From assembly GCA_029945725.1 (NCBI GenBank), contig JAQSDB010000002.1, forward strand, positions 124,001-188,000: 64,000 nt of DNA, in the 5' to 3' direction. Position 1 is the first letter of the stretch, and each line of letters starts with the position of its first letter. Source of the stretch: a bacterium. GTDB lineage: Bacteria > Pseudomonadota > Gammaproteobacteria > Pseudomonadales > Moraxellaceae. Below the pieces are notes generated by a model. That model ran no database searches, had not been told where the DNA came from, and saw only the letters and a list, made by a program, of their open reading frames with translations. A program made the translations under genes and the position numbers. Shown one piece after another: positions 18,185-29,249 of the stretch.

Positions 18185-18433
18185 ATGACAGTTGATGAAG
18201 TGAAAGCCCTGCTGCTGGCCGCGATCCCCGATGCTGAAGTGCTGGTGGAAGGCGAAGGCAGCAAATATACCGTGACCGTGGTCACTGATCGCTTTGCCGG
18301 CATGCGCCCGGTGGCGAAACAGCAGCTGGTTTATGGTCCGCTCAATGCCCATATCGCCAGCGGTGAAATTCATGCACTGAGCATGCGCACCCTGACGTGT
18401 GAAGAGTGGCGCAAGGCCAGGCTGTTTGCCTGA
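18185..18433 (+). CDS. ibaG: BolA-family protein IbaG
   Basis: 82 residues with a BolA fold: MTVDEVKALLLAAIPDAEV at the start and the conserved FAGMRPVAKQQLVYGPLN helix. IbaG/YrbA is linked to acid stress and to Fe-S/glutaredoxin partners in E. coli. It lies between mlaB and murA, the same place as in E. coli. The stop is followed by a structured repeat element. Confidence 0.92.
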   Translation: MTVDEVKALLLAAIPDAEVLVEGEGSKYTVTVVTDRFAGMRPVAKQQLVYGPLNAHIASGEIHALSMRTLTCEEWRKARLFA

Positions 18434-18446
18434 GAAAACGATCTGC

Positions 18447-18534
18447 AAGCCGCATGGCTGCGTTGGAGAGTTGGCGGGCCATCCTCATTTACCCGCTCGT
18501 AAACTCCGGTGTCCCGCCAATCCGCCGCCTTGCC
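18447..18534. repeat. 88-nt structured intergenic repeat, copy A (before murA)
   Basis: First of two related elements. It begins AAGCCGC and reaches GCGTTGG, has the central motif TCATTTAC-N6-GTAAACTC, and ends CGCCTTGCC. Inside, TTGGCGGG (18471-18478) pairs with CCCGCCAA (18513-18520), and TTTAC (18488-18492) faces GTAAA (18499-18503). An outer pairing AAAACGAT (18436-18443) with ATCGTTTT (18548-18555) encloses the element. Copy B at 20564-20651 has the same length, ends and centre but a different stem. Confidence 0.75.
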
Positions 18535-18573
18535 CTGCAACCTGGATATCGTTTTGTGTATGGCTGTAGTTAA

Positions 18574-20552
<1,979 letters not shown>

Positions 20553-20563
20553 AAGATCCGCTG

Positions 20564-20651
20564 AAGCCGCGCTGGCGGCGTTGGGAAAGCTCCAAAAAAT
20601 GTTCATTTACTGTATGTAAACTCTGCTTTTTTGGAGCTTTCCCGCCTTGCC
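20564..20651. repeat. 88-nt structured intergenic repeat, copy B (hisG-hisD)
   Basis: Second copy of the element found before murA, in the same orientation. It opens AAGCCGC, reaches GCGTTGG, holds TCATTTAC-N5-GTAAACTC, and ends CGCCTTGCC. Its stem is a perfect 17 bp (20583-20599 with 20627-20643; left arm GGGAAAGCTCCAAAAAA), unrelated in sequence to the stem of copy A. Conserved ends and centre with covarying arms indicate a maintained structure. The T-rich right arm could act as a terminator between hisG and hisD. Confidence 0.8.
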
Positions 20652-20738
20652 ATCATCGACTTGATCGGGCTTTTAAAGTTGAACGCTGTTCCAGGGAATC
20701 CGCTCTAAACTTGTGTTGAGTAGTGATGAGACATTGCC

Positions 20739-22046
20739 ATGACTGAATTAATTCCCCGTCTTGATACCAGTGTTGCTGGCTTCGACAAGCGCCTGCAGGC
20801 CCTGCTGGCCTGGGAGGCTGTCAGTGATGCAGGCGTTCAGCAGGCCGTCACGGAAATCGTCACGCGCGTGCGTCGTGAAGGTGATGCCGCACTGCTGGAG
20901 TACAGCAACCGTTTTGATGGCCTGGGTGCCACGGAAGCGTCGGCACTGGAAATTCATGCCGCACGGCTTGAGGCGGCTTACAAGAATCTTCCCGAGGCAC
21001 AACGCGATGCCCTGACCGCCGCGCGTGATCGCGTGCGCGCGTATCACGAAAAACAGAAACAGGATTCCTGGCAGTACAGCGAAGCCGACGGCACGGTGCT
21101 CGGGCAGAAAATCACGCCGCTGGATCGTGTCGGTATTTATGTGCCGGGCGGCAAGGCCTCCTATCCTTCCTCGGTATTGATGAATGCACTGCCGGCCAGG
21201 GTCGCCGGCGTGCGTGAAATCATCATGGTGGTGCCGACACCGGGTGGCGAAAGCAATGAGCTGGTGCTGGCAGCGGCGCATCTTGCCGGTGTTGACCGCG
21301 TCTTTACGATTGGTGGCGCACAGGCGGTTGCGGCGCTGGCGTACGGCACGGCAACGGTACCGCGGGTCGACAAGATTGTCGGCCCTGGCAATATTTATGT
21401 GGCCACTGCCAAGCGCATGGTTTTCGGGCAGGTCGGCATCGACATGATTGCCGGGCCTTCCGAGATTCTCGTGTATTGCGATGGCCTGACCGATCCGGAC
21501 TGGATTGCCATGGATCTTTTCTCGCAGGCAGAGCATGACGAGCAGGCCCAGGCCATCCTCCTGTCAGAGGATGAAAACTTTCTCGATCAGGTTTATCACA
21601 GCATCGAGCGACTGCTGCCGACACTGGCGCGGCAGGACATCGTACGCACCTCGCTGTCGACGCGCGGCGCGCTGATCCTTGTGCGTGATCGTGAAGAGGC
21701 CCTGGGTCTGATCAACCAGATCGCCCCCGAGCATCTTGAGCTGTCCATGGATGATGCCGAGTCCCTGTTGCCGGATATCCGGCATGCCGGTGCCATTTTC
21801 ATGGGGCGTTTCACGCCGGAAGCGCTGGGTGATTACTGCGCCGGCCCCAATCACGTGTTGCCGACTTCAGGCACCGCGCGCTTTTCCTCGCCGCTCGGTG
21901 TTTACGATTTCCAGAAGCGCTCCAGCCTGATTGGCTGCTCTGTGCAGGGTGCCTCGATGCTGGCAAAGGTTGCGTCGGTGCTGGCGCGCGGAGAAAGCCT
22001 GGAAGCGCATGCGCGTTCGGCTGAATACCGCATCATCAAACCCTGA
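20739..22046 (+). CDS. hisD: Histidinol dehydrogenase HisD
   Basis: 435 residues, full length. The family signature ([16 protein letters not shown] with downstream [16 protein letters not shown]) is intact, including the His and Asp/Gln residues used for Zn2+ binding and catalysis. It performs the last two NAD+-dependent oxidations from histidinol to histidine. It is separated from hisG by 186 bases holding repeat copy B and a possible weak promoter (TTGAAC at about 20680). The ATG follows a modest GATGAGA. Confidence 0.97.
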   Translation: MTELIPRLDTSVAGFDKRLQALLAWEAVSDAGVQQAVTEIVTRVRREGDAALLEYSNRFDGLGATEASALEIHAARLEAAYKNLPEAQRDALTAARDRVRAYHEKQKQDSWQYSEADGTVLGQKITPLDRVGIYVPGGKASYPSSVLMNALPARVAGVREIIMVVPTPGGESNELVLAAAHLAGVDRVFTIGGAQAVAALAYGTATVPRVDKIVGPGNIYVATAKRMVFGQVGIDMIAGPSEILVYCDGLTDPDWIAMDLFSQAEHDEQAQAILLSEDENFLDQVYHSIERLLPTLARQDIVRTSLSTRGALILVRDREEALGLINQIAPEHLELSMDDAESLLPDIRHAGAIFMGRFTPEALGDYCAGPNHVLPTSGTARFSSPLGVYDFQKRSSLIGCSVQGASMLAKVASVLARGESLEAHARSAEYRIIKP

Positions 22047-22070
22047 AGACTACTGGCTTCCCTTACGGTT

Positions 22071-22106
22071 GCGGGAGCAGCTTCAGGCCCGCCTGGTTGC
22101 TCCCGC
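22071..22106 (+). other. Hairpin between hisD and hisC
   Basis: GCGGGAGCA (22071-22079) pairs perfectly with TGCTCCCGC (22098-22106) around an 18-base loop. It lies in the 85-base spacer between hisD and hisC. There is no T-run directly after it, so it may be an intercistronic stability element rather than a terminator. Confidence 0.45.
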
Positions 22107-22131
22107 CCCTCTGCATTTTCCGAGATTCTTC

Positions 22132-23220
22132 ATGAGTAAATTCTGGAGCACTTTTGTTCACGATCTCGTGCCCTATGTGCCGGGTGAGCAGCCGAAGATC
22201 GCGAATCTGGTCAAGCTCAATACCAATGAAAACCCCTACGGCCCCTCGCCAAAAGCCATAGCGGCCATGCAGGCCGAGGTCAGCGATGACCTGCGCCTGT
22301 ATCCGGACCCTAATGCCGATCTTCTGAAGACTGCCATTGCCGACTATTACGGCATCGAAAAGTCTTTTGTGTTTGTGGGCAACGGTTCCGATGAAGTGCT
22401 GGCGCATGTGTTTCACGGTTTGCTCAAGCATGAGAGCCCGGTGCTTTTCCCTGATATCACCTACAGCTTTTATCCGGTGTATTGCGGTCTTTATGGCGTG
22501 CCTTTTACGCAGCTGCCACTGAACGAAACGTTTGAAATTGATCTGGCTGCCTACGGACAAGGTACCTTGCAAAAGAATGGCGGCATCATTTTTCCGAATC
22601 CGAATGCCCCCACGGGCGTGCTGACACCCCTGGTAGCTATCGAAGCCTTGTTGCAGCGCAATACGGAGTCGGTGGTGGTGGTGGACGAGGCCTATATCGA
22701 TTTCGGCGGTGAGACAGCGATAAGTCTGGTGAAGAAATATCCGAATCTTCTCGTTACGCAGACCTTGTCAAAATCGCGCTCACTGGCCGGTTTGCGTGTC
22801 GGTCTGGCCGTGGGACATCCGGATCTGGTCGAGGCGCTGGAACGGATCAAGAACAGCTTTAATTCCTATCCGCTCGGGCGCGTGGCGATTGCCGGGGCGG
22901 CGGCCGCTTTTGCCGACAGGGACTATTTTTCCCGTAGTTGCGATGCTGTGATCGCCAGCCGTGAACAACTGGCGCGCGAGCTGGGTGTGCTCGGTTTTGA
23001 GGTGCTGCCGTCAGCGGCTAATTTCATTTTTGCGCGTCATGCCTGTCACGATGCCGCACGGCTTGCGCTCGGCCTGCGCGAGCGCGGCATCATTGTCCGG
23101 CATTTCCGCCTGCCGCGTATTGAGCAGTTCCTGCGTATCTCCATCGGTGCGCCGGAGCAGAATGCGGCGCTGCTGCAGGCGCTGAAAGACATTCTCCCGG
23201 CGGCGCCGGATATGCCGTAG
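22132..23220 (+). CDS. hisC: Histidinol-phosphate aminotransferase HisC
   Basis: 362-residue PLP-dependent fold-type I aminotransferase. Visible are [13 protein letters not shown] near the start, [10 protein letters not shown] (the PLP-contacting Asp and Tyr) and the Schiff-base lysine in [14 protein letters not shown]. It converts imidazole-acetol phosphate to histidinol phosphate. The ATG at 22132 was chosen because the family N-terminus begins there; the open frame upstream overlaps hisD and does not look like HisC. Its ribosome binding site is weak. Confidence 0.95.
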   Translation: MSKFWSTFVHDLVPYVPGEQPKIANLVKLNTNENPYGPSPKAIAAMQAEVSDDLRLYPDPNADLLKTAIADYYGIEKSFVFVGNGSDEVLAHVFHGLLKHESPVLFPDITYSFYPVYCGLYGVPFTQLPLNETFEIDLAAYGQGTLQKNGGIIFPNPNAPTGVLTPLVAIEALLQRNTESVVVVDEAYIDFGGETAISLVKKYPNLLVTQTLSKSRSLAGLRVGLAVGHPDLVEALERIKNSFNSYPLGRVAIAGAAAAFADRDYFSRSCDAVIASREQLARELGVLGFEVLPSAANFIFARHACHDAARLALGLRERGIIVRHFRLPRIEQFLRISIGAPEQNAALLQALKDILPAAPDMP

Positions 23221-23236
23221 TGCTTTTATGGTTTCG

Positions 23237-23818
23237 CTAGTAGTTCATCTGGAAACCGAGCGCCCAGGAGTGTTCACCGATTTCGGGAATGATCGCTACC
23301 GGGTTCGGGTGTTCGGGCTGGACAAAGTAGTAGGAAAAGCCGATCCCCAGTGCGCAGCCGGCAATCACATCGCGCCAGTGATGCAGGTCTTCGTCGACAC
23401 GGGTGTAGCCAACGTAGGCGGCCGGCAGCATGGCCACGCTGCCATAGGTCCAGCCATAACGCTGGCCGATAAACGCGGCGCCTGAACACGCACTGGCGGT
23501 ATGTCCCGAAGGAAATGAATACTGCCCACCGTTGGGGCGCTCTCCCCATGAGGTCGGATTGACGGCCCTTTTCAGCGCGGCCGTGGCCAGCATGGTGCTG
23601 CCAAAGCTGTAGGCCCATTCCTTCATGCCTTCGTTGTCATCCCGGTAAAAGGCCGTGCCGAGTGCAAGGGCGGGCAGGACAATCTGGATGATGTCGCCTT
23701 CAGCCCGATCCGGATCTTTCGTATGTATGCCGAGGCTCAGCGCGGTTGCCGGCACACTGGCTACCATGCTGCTGATGGCGGTCAGTATGGTCAGCGTGCG
23801 GACAGTAAACATTTTCAT
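23237..23818 (-). CDS. PAP2-superfamily membrane-associated phosphatase
   Basis: 193 residues from the ATG at 23818, which has CGGAG 7 bases upstream and opens a signal peptide (hydrophobic stretch to about VPATA, residue 26). The PAP2 motifs are present: SWGERPNG, YSFPSGHTASA and GYTRVDEDLHHWRDV, with the catalytic histidines in PSGHT and the last motif. Members dephosphorylate lipid phosphates such as undecaprenyl pyrophosphate or phosphatidic acid; without membrane helices this one is probably periplasmic or surface-attached. It lies convergent to hisC with a 16-base gap. Substrate unknown. Confidence 0.85.
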   Translation of the reverse strand: MKMFTVRTLTILTAISSMVASVPATALSLGIHTKDPDRAEGDIIQIVLPALALGTAFYRDDNEGMKEWAYSFGSTMLATAALKRAVNPTSWGERPNGGQYSFPSGHTASACSGAAFIGQRYGWTYGSVAMLPAAYVGYTRVDEDLHHWRDVIAGCALGIGFSYYFVQPEHPNPVAIIPEIGEHSWALGFQMNY

Positions 23819-23935
23819 ACAAGCTCCGGGTCGGAAAATTATCATGGCATCTTTTGCCATGATAATGCGTTGGCCGCATCACAGACTGGCCTCAGGCGGG
23901 CTTCGGGTTAATTGTGGTTTCCCGCAGCCACCGGC

Positions 23936-25108
23936 TCATTCTGCACCCTCATCAATTCTCCGGTCCCTGATCTGGGCCGGGCGCTCACCGACCTTTACCT
24001 TGACGGTGATCCTGCTCTTGTCGCGCAACAGCAGTGCCTGCTGGGTGCTGCCCGGTTTGAATCCGGCGATCAGGTTGATGGCCTGACTGGCATTGCTGAC
24101 CTCGGTGTCATTGAGGCGAAGCAGGATGTCGCCGGCCTTCATGCCGGCTGCATGGGCAGGGCCGCCGCGCACGATGCCGGCAATGGCCGCCCCTTTTGTC
24201 GTGGTACTGCCGATATGTGCGGCGAGTTGCGGGTCGAGGGTTTGCACCTCTATACCCAGCCAGCCGCGCACGACCTTGCCATCCCGGATGATGGCCTGCA
24301 TGACGGTTTTGACGAGTGCACCGGGAATGGCAAAGCCGATGCCGAGGCTGCCGCCGCTTTGCGAAAAAATGGCGGAATTGATGCCGACCATATTGCCGCT
24401 GACATCAATCAGGGCGCCGCCGGAGTTGCCGGGGTTGATGGCGGCGTCGGTCTGGATAAAGTCCTCGAAGGTGTTGATGCCCATGCCGTGCCGGCCAATG
24501 GCGGAAATGATGCCCTGGGTGACGGTCTGGCCGACGCCGAAGGGGTTGCCTATGGCGAGGACGACGTCGCCCACCTGCACGGGCGACTCGCGAAAGGGCA
24601 GTACCGGCAGATGGTCCAGATCAATTTTCAGCACGGCGAGATCGGTGCCGGGATCGGTGCCGATAACCCGGGCCTTGATTTCGCGGCCATCCTGCAGTGC
24701 CACGATAATTTCATCGGCCTGCTCGACGACATGGTTGTTGGTCAGCACATAGCCCTCCGGGCTGGCAATCACGCCCGAGCCCAGGCTGGTCTGCAACCGT
24801 TCCTGCGGTTGCCCTTCGCCAAAGAAATGACGGAAAAATGGATCATTCATGAAGGGATTGTGCTCGCGCACTTTCTGCGTGGTGTAGATGTTCACCACTG
24901 CGGGGGCAGCTGCTTTCACCGCGCCGGCATAGGACACGGCGGCATTGCCGGCGACCACCGCCGGAGCGGGAGTCGTGATGAGCGGGCGTTCATGCGCAAA
25001 GGTCGGGCTGCTGCGGGTGGCCATGTCAGGCCATCCGTGCTGTTGCGTGTAGACATAGGCCAGCACGGCGGCCAGCAGTATCCAGGGCAAAAGGGTTTTC
25101 AGGCGCAT
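23936..25108 (-). CDS. DegS/AlgW-type periplasmic serine protease
   Basis: 390 residues from the ATG at 25108 (GGGAG upstream). One N-terminal membrane helix (about 5-20), a trypsin-like domain with catalytic triad H126 (TNNHVV), D156 (GTDLAVL) and S229 (GNSGGALID), and one C-terminal PDZ domain (about 285-380). This is the DegS/AlgW layout: a trimeric sensor that cuts the anti-sigma factor of the sigma-E/AlgU pathway when PDZ senses misfolded outer-membrane proteins. In Pseudomonas algW lies just after hisC, the same context as here, apart from the PAP2 gene between them. Confidence 0.92.
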   Translation of the reverse strand: MRLKTLLPWILLAAVLAYVYTQQHGWPDMATRSSPTFAHERPLITTPAPAVVAGNAAVSYAGAVKAAAPAVVNIYTTQKVREHNPFMNDPFFRHFFGEGQPQERLQTSLGSGVIASPEGYVLTNNHVVEQADEIIVALQDGREIKARVIGTDPGTDLAVLKIDLDHLPVLPFRESPVQVGDVVLAIGNPFGVGQTVTQGIISAIGRHGMGINTFEDFIQTDAAINPGNSGGALIDVSGNMVGINSAIFSQSGGSLGIGFAIPGALVKTVMQAIIRDGKVVRGWLGIEVQTLDPQLAAHIGSTTTKGAAIAGIVRGGPAHAAGMKAGDILLRLNDTEVSNASQAINLIAGFKPGSTQQALLLRDKSRITVKVKVGERPAQIRDRRIDEGAE

Positions 25109-25175
25109 GCGGTATCTCCCGTTAAGGCTGGCTAGAATATGGTGACCGGTTTTTCCCATTCAAGAGTGTCTGTGT

Positions 25176-25952
25176 ATGCCCATGACCAAGAGCAAGGCCA
25201 CGCTGCGTGAAGTTCTTTCCTTGCTGGAGGGCACGCTGGAACCGGGCCGCTTTCAGGATTACTGCCCGAATGGCCTGCAGGTGGAGGGGGCGCAGCATGT
25301 GCACCGCATTGTCACCGGGGTCACGGCGTCAGCCGCCCTGATTGATGCGGCGATTGCACGCAAGGCCGATGCCTTGCTGGTGCATCACGGTTATTTCTGG
25401 AAGGGGGAAGATCCACGTATCACCGGCATGAAGCGCACGCGCCTGAATAAGCTGCTGGCGCATGATATTTCCCTGATCGCCTATCACCTGCCGCTGGATG
25501 CTCATGCCGAGCTGGGCAACAACGCGCAGCTGGCGAAGTTGCTCGGACTTACGATTGACGGCAGGCTGGAGCCCGGCAATCCCAAAAGCCTGGGCAATAC
25601 CGCGACACTGGCGACGCCGGTGAGCGTAGAGGAGTTTGCCCTGCATATTGAAAAAATGCTGGGCCGCACACCGCAGGTCATTGCTGGCGGGCCCCTGCAG
25701 GTTCGCCGTATCGGCTGGTGTACGGGAGCGGCGCAGGATTACATCGACAAGGCCATTGCGTTGGGACTGGATGCTTTTCTCTCCGGTGAAATTTCCGAAC
25801 CGACCGTGCATGCGGCCCGTGAAGCCGGCATTCATTATCTGGCCTGCGGTCATCACGCGACGGAGCGTTATGGCATCAAGGCGCTGGGTGACTTTGTGCA
25901 GGAAAAGCTGGGTGTGCCGGTGGAGTTTGTGGATATCGATAATCCGGTCTGA
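25176..25952 (+). CDS. Nif3-like dinuclear metal centre protein (YbgI type)
   Basis: 258-residue NIF3/YbgI-family protein. The metal-binding residues are visible in LVHHGYFWKGEDPRITG, a SLIAYHLPLDAH tract and the C-terminal GHHATERYGIKALG. Family members form hexameric rings with two metal ions; proposed roles include GTP cyclohydrolase-like or DNA-repair activities, none settled. It is divergent from the protease gene with a 67-base gap and ends at a bidirectional terminator. Confidence 0.92.
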   Translation: MPMTKSKATLREVLSLLEGTLEPGRFQDYCPNGLQVEGAQHVHRIVTGVTASAALIDAAIARKADALLVHHGYFWKGEDPRITGMKRTRLNKLLAHDISLIAYHLPLDAHAELGNNAQLAKLLGLTIDGRLEPGNPKSLGNTATLATPVSVEEFALHIEKMLGRTPQVIAGGPLQVRRIGWCTGAAQDYIDKAIALGLDAFLSGEISEPTVHAAREAGIHYLACGHHATERYGIKALGDFVQEKLGVPVEFVDIDNPV

Positions 25953-26012
25953 ACCGGATGGCAGGGTACTGCTGGTGCCGTGACGGCATGATTTTTCCGG
26001 GGATATTCCAGG

Positions 26013-26046
26013 CATAAAAAAGCCGGCTTGCGCCGGCTTTTTTATG
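26013..26046. terminator. Bidirectional terminator between the Nif3-like gene and the TRAP permease
   Basis: Stem of GCCGGC flanked by A-rich and T-rich arms (CATAAAAAAGCCGGC ... GCCGGCTTTTTTATG) around a 4-base loop. It serves both of the convergent genes. Confidence 0.88.
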
Positions 26047-26055
26047 GGGTGTCGC

Positions 26056-28203
26056 TTATTTGCCGAAGGTCAGCAGCGGCCCGTAGGCCACGATGATCAG
26101 GCTTACGCTGAGTACGATAATGGGCAGAATCCAGCGCTCGTAACGACGGTAGAAGCCGAGATGCCGCACTTCCTCAGTGGCAATATCGATTTCCTTTTCA
26201 CCCACCACCTGACGCAGCAGCAGCTGGTTCAGGGCAACAGGCGGCATCAGGTAGCCAAGCTCGAATGCCACCAGCACCATCATCCAGAAATGCACGGGAT
26301 CAATGCCGCTGTTGTAGGCGATCGGAGCCAGCGTTGCCGATACCAGGATCACGGCACCGAAAGGATCCATGATCATGCCGAGGATGACCTTGGAGACCAT
26401 GAGGAACGTCATGGCAACCCAGACATTGGGGAAGGTATGCGGGAAGTGTTCCATGACGCCGGAACGTTCCACCACGCCACCCATGCTCAGTGACAGCGCC
26501 ATCAGCAGGATCAGTGCGCCGATATGGCCAATGGTTTCATTGGTGGCAAAGCGTATGGATTTTTCCACTGCAGCAAGACCGGGCGCCGGAGCTATGTGGT
26601 CCTCCGGGCTGGTGTCAGCCACTTCGGAAATAGGCGCAGGCTTGGTGTCGCGGCGCAGGCGGTCAAAGATCACCAGCACAATCATGATCACCGGCATGAT
26701 CACCGGGGCAGTGAACTCATCCAGCTTGGTGTCAAGCAGATAGCGGTAGCCCAGCACGATCACCATGGTAATGATGGCGTAGGGCAGTACCGGACCGAGT
26801 GCGCGCAGCATGCCGGGAATGGCCACTTTCGGGCTTTCGATCTTTACCTTCTGGGTGCGTGACATTTGTGCGGCGATGAGGAAGAGCGTGGAGGTCAGGA
26901 AGAATACCCAGATGCCCCAGTGATAAAGATCAACGGTACGGACCTGCTTGTTCAGTGCAGCAATCAGCACGATGAGCAGGCAGGGCCGCAGCACTACGCC
27001 CAGGGAGCCGGACATGGCCGATGCCGCGAGTGCAAACTGGCGCGTGCCACCAGCGTGGCGCACTTCGTTATAAATCAGCGCGCCGGCGGCGATCACGAAA
27101 ATACCGGAGGCACCGGTGTAGGCTGTTGGCAGGGCTGCACCCAGCAAAATGAAATAGGTGAGCATTTCCGGCGAGAATTTCCAGGGACGCAGAATGTCCA
27201 GGAAGCGGTCGACCACCTGAGTTTGCTTGAGCAGCATGCCGGCCCAGATGAACAGCGCGAGATTCAGGAAGATGCCCGAGAGCTCTACCATCTGGTTCAG
27301 GTAAATCGCCTGCGCAGAAAAATGTCCGTGCGAAATGAAGTAGAAGCCGCCAATCAGCGCCATCCAGGCATAAAGCGGAATGGACAGCATGGCGAGACCA
27401 ATGGTGCCTCCTTCGGTGGCGCGGCGCGGCATGAAGATCAGCTGTTTCAGGCTGATCAGCGTGAGAATGCCGAACATGCCTATCCACACGTAATAGAGCC
27501 AAGGCTTGTCGAGTGCGATACCCGAGGCGTGCTCCATCATGAGGTATTGCACCGACGAGAAGGTCAGTACGGCATTGGCCAGCGTCAGCATGAAGGCATA
27601 TATGCGGAAGTCGGTACGGGTTTTCGGCGGCCGCAGCGCAATATGATGTTCGCCCAGTGTGGTGTTGATCGAGGCGATCAGTACCATCAGCAGCAATACC
27701 AGCGAACGGTTATCCATGCCGAAATGGAAAATGCCGAAGAAGGCCGTTTCCACGGCGCGATAGGCTTTTACTGTCGGCGTCAGGTGCGAGCTGATGTTTT
27801 TATACATCAGCTGCTTTTCCTGGCAGAGCACGGCGGCTTTCTGCATGGAGGCCTTGATGGCGGCCGGGTCCTGTATTTCATCGGCGAACAGGGCGTCAAT
27901 GGCATCGGCACTGGCGGGTGCCTTGCTCATCTGGGCACTGACGGCAGCATCAATGTCGGGATTGGGATTGCAGTCGGGTACGGTCGGGTCGGCACGCAGC
28001 ATGAAATACTGCACACCCGATTTGGTATCGCCGAACAGGGTTTCGCCCATGCGCAGCAACTGGCCATGGAACATTTCCCCGGTGCCAATAATCAGTGTCA
28101 GCAGCAGCAGTGAGAAAACCGGCAGGCTGAGCAGCCATTCGGTGGGGGTGCGACCCAGAAACTGTGGGCCTGCCTTCCCCGAGGGATTGCCTTGTTGGCT
28201 CAT
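26056..28203 (-). CDS. TRAP-type transporter large permease, fused form
   Basis: About 715 residues from the ATG at 28203 (MSQQGNPSG). Many membrane helices are visible in two groups: an N-terminal part (about residues 20-300) with a hydrophilic periplasmic insertion rich in Asp, Ala and Lys (about 55-145), and a C-terminal DctM-like part (about 300-715) with TGASGIFVIAAGALIYNEV and PFGAVILVSATLAP. This fits a TRAP large permease fused to a small-permease-like region. TRAP carriers import organic acids using ion gradients and need a periplasmic binding protein; none is encoded nearby. The substrate cannot be told. An upstream in-frame ATG at 28290 lacks family similarity. Confidence 0.82.
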   Translation of the reverse strand: MSQQGNPSGKAGPQFLGRTPTEWLLSLPVFSLLLLTLIIGTGEMFHGQLLRMGETLFGDTKSGVQYFMLRADPTVPDCNPNPDIDAAVSAQMSKAPASADAIDALFADEIQDPAAIKASMQKAAVLCQEKQLMYKNISSHLTPTVKAYRAVETAFFGIFHFGMDNRSLVLLLMVLIASINTTLGEHHIALRPPKTRTDFRIYAFMLTLANAVLTFSSVQYLMMEHASGIALDKPWLYYVWIGMFGILTLISLKQLIFMPRRATEGGTIGLAMLSIPLYAWMALIGGFYFISHGHFSAQAIYLNQMVELSGIFLNLALFIWAGMLLKQTQVVDRFLDILRPWKFSPEMLTYFILLGAALPTAYTGASGIFVIAAGALIYNEVRHAGGTRQFALAASAMSGSLGVVLRPCLLIVLIAALNKQVRTVDLYHWGIWVFFLTSTLFLIAAQMSRTQKVKIESPKVAIPGMLRALGPVLPYAIITMVIVLGYRYLLDTKLDEFTAPVIMPVIMIVLVIFDRLRRDTKPAPISEVADTSPEDHIAPAPGLAAVEKSIRFATNETIGHIGALILLMALSLSMGGVVERSGVMEHFPHTFPNVWVAMTFLMVSKVILGMIMDPFGAVILVSATLAPIAYNSGIDPVHFWMMVLVAFELGYLMPPVALNQLLLRQVVGEKEIDIATEEVRHLGFYRRYERWILPIIVLSVSLIIVAYGPLLTFGK

Positions 28204-28696
28204 GTTGAAATACCCGGTTGTTGTTTTACGGTGCCTTGTGGCAGTCGTTATTTTCTGATGTGTAAAAAGCGGGGCGTGTTCAGCCGCCATTAATCGCCTG
28301 CTTCAGGCGGGCAGCCCGGAGCAAGCCTGCAAGAGTACCTGAAATGACGGGTGCGGAAAAAGCTGCTTTGCCTGTCAGATCGGGACATTTGCTCTTTGTT
28401 TATACTACCAGTATTCCTTGTCATGGAACTGGCCGGTCTGCCGTCAGGGGGCGGGCGGACGGGCGAAGCACAGGGCTTCCGGGTGGCGTTATCACGAAGC
28501 CCGGGTTTGCATATGGCGGGTTTACGATGCTGGCCATCAGCAAGTCCTTTGTGGCCGCGGCAGGGTTTCAAAGACTGTGCTGGCAATGCGGGAGCAGTAA
28601 CAGGGTGGGCATGATGTGCTGGCGGGCCCTGCATGGCGGCGTTCCTCCAGACAAAAGAAAGCCCGCAGAAGCGGGCTTGCAGTGCGCTGGCGTGAT
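28204..28696. other. Intergenic region without a recognisable gene
   Basis: 493 bases between the TRAP permease start and the yhcB stop (both on the minus strand). Short open frames exist in both directions but none resembles a protein or has a convincing ribosome binding site. It should hold the TRAP permease promoter; only the yhcB terminator (28659-28678) was identified. Confidence 0.55.
28659..28678 (-). terminator. Intrinsic terminator after yhcB
   Basis: AAGCCCGC (28659-28666) pairs with GCGGGCTT (28671-28678); on the minus strand the stem is followed by TCTTTTGT. It lies 18 bases past the yhcB stop. Confidence 0.75.
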
Positions 28697-29131
28697 TCAG
28701 TCGCGAAAACCGTAATCCTCGTCCAGTGTGCCCTTTTCGGTGGGCTTTTTAGTGGCGTAATCACGCGGCGGCTCCACCAGATAGTGGCCATCCGTCATCT
28801 GGGTGACGGTATTGCGCGGCGCCTCCAGAGGCTCGAATGCCTTGCCGGGATTGCTGCTGCCATGGCGACGATTGTCGGCCGAGAGGCTTTCTGCGCCGCG
28901 CTGCAGATGCTCATGCACTTCGCGATAGCTGTTGGTGAGCGTGTTGACCAGTTGCGCAGTGGACACAAAATGCTGCGTTACAGAATCCTGATAGTGGTCA
29001 TATTTGCTTTGCAGTGAGGTGAGGTGTTCTTCAAGCTCACGTACCCGGGTGTCGGGGTTGCGTGACTTGGCGAGCATATAGCCACCAAACCCGCCTGCCA
29101 CGAACATGATGAGATAAAACAACCAGCTCAT
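28697..29131 (-). CDS. zapG: YhcB/ZapG family cell-envelope and division protein (DUF1043)
   Basis: 144 residues: one N-terminal membrane helix (LFYLIMFVAGGFGGYMLA, about 4-21), then a coiled coil (RVRELEEHLTSLQSKYDHY) and the family segment VTQHFVSTAQLVNTLTNSY, and a variable, charged C-terminus. In E. coli YhcB (ZapG) links elongation and division machineries and influences envelope synthesis. A strong AAGGAG precedes the ATG. Divergent from the alpha/beta hydrolase gene. Confidence 0.9.
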   Translation of the reverse strand: MSWLFYLIMFVAGGFGGYMLAKSRNPDTRVRELEEHLTSLQSKYDHYQDSVTQHFVSTAQLVNTLTNSYREVHEHLQRGAESLSADNRRHGSSNPGKAFEPLEAPRNTVTQMTDGHYLVEPPRDYATKKPTEKGTLDEDYGFRD

Positions 29132-29249
29132 GCCTGTCTCCTTGGATTCCGCCTGCTAACGTGACGGACATTTCTGCGTTCGTCATTAGTCTATGCGTTT
29201 GTTGCGGGTCTAAGAAGGCTTGGGCCTTCCGTTTACAAGGAAATTCTCT

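Noticed and set aside
21931-22131. Upstream extension of hisC
   Set aside because: The added 67 codons overlap hisD in another frame and do not look like an aminotransferase N-terminus.
26866-28113. 415-codon plus-strand frame opposite the TRAP permease
   Set aside because: Antisense of a membrane protein, with the composition expected of that (Gln, His, Glu rich) and no ribosome binding site or family motif.
28344-28715. 123-codon plus-strand frame in the TRAP-yhcB gap
   Set aside because: No similarity recognised, no ribosome binding site, and it overlaps the yhcB terminator and 3' end.
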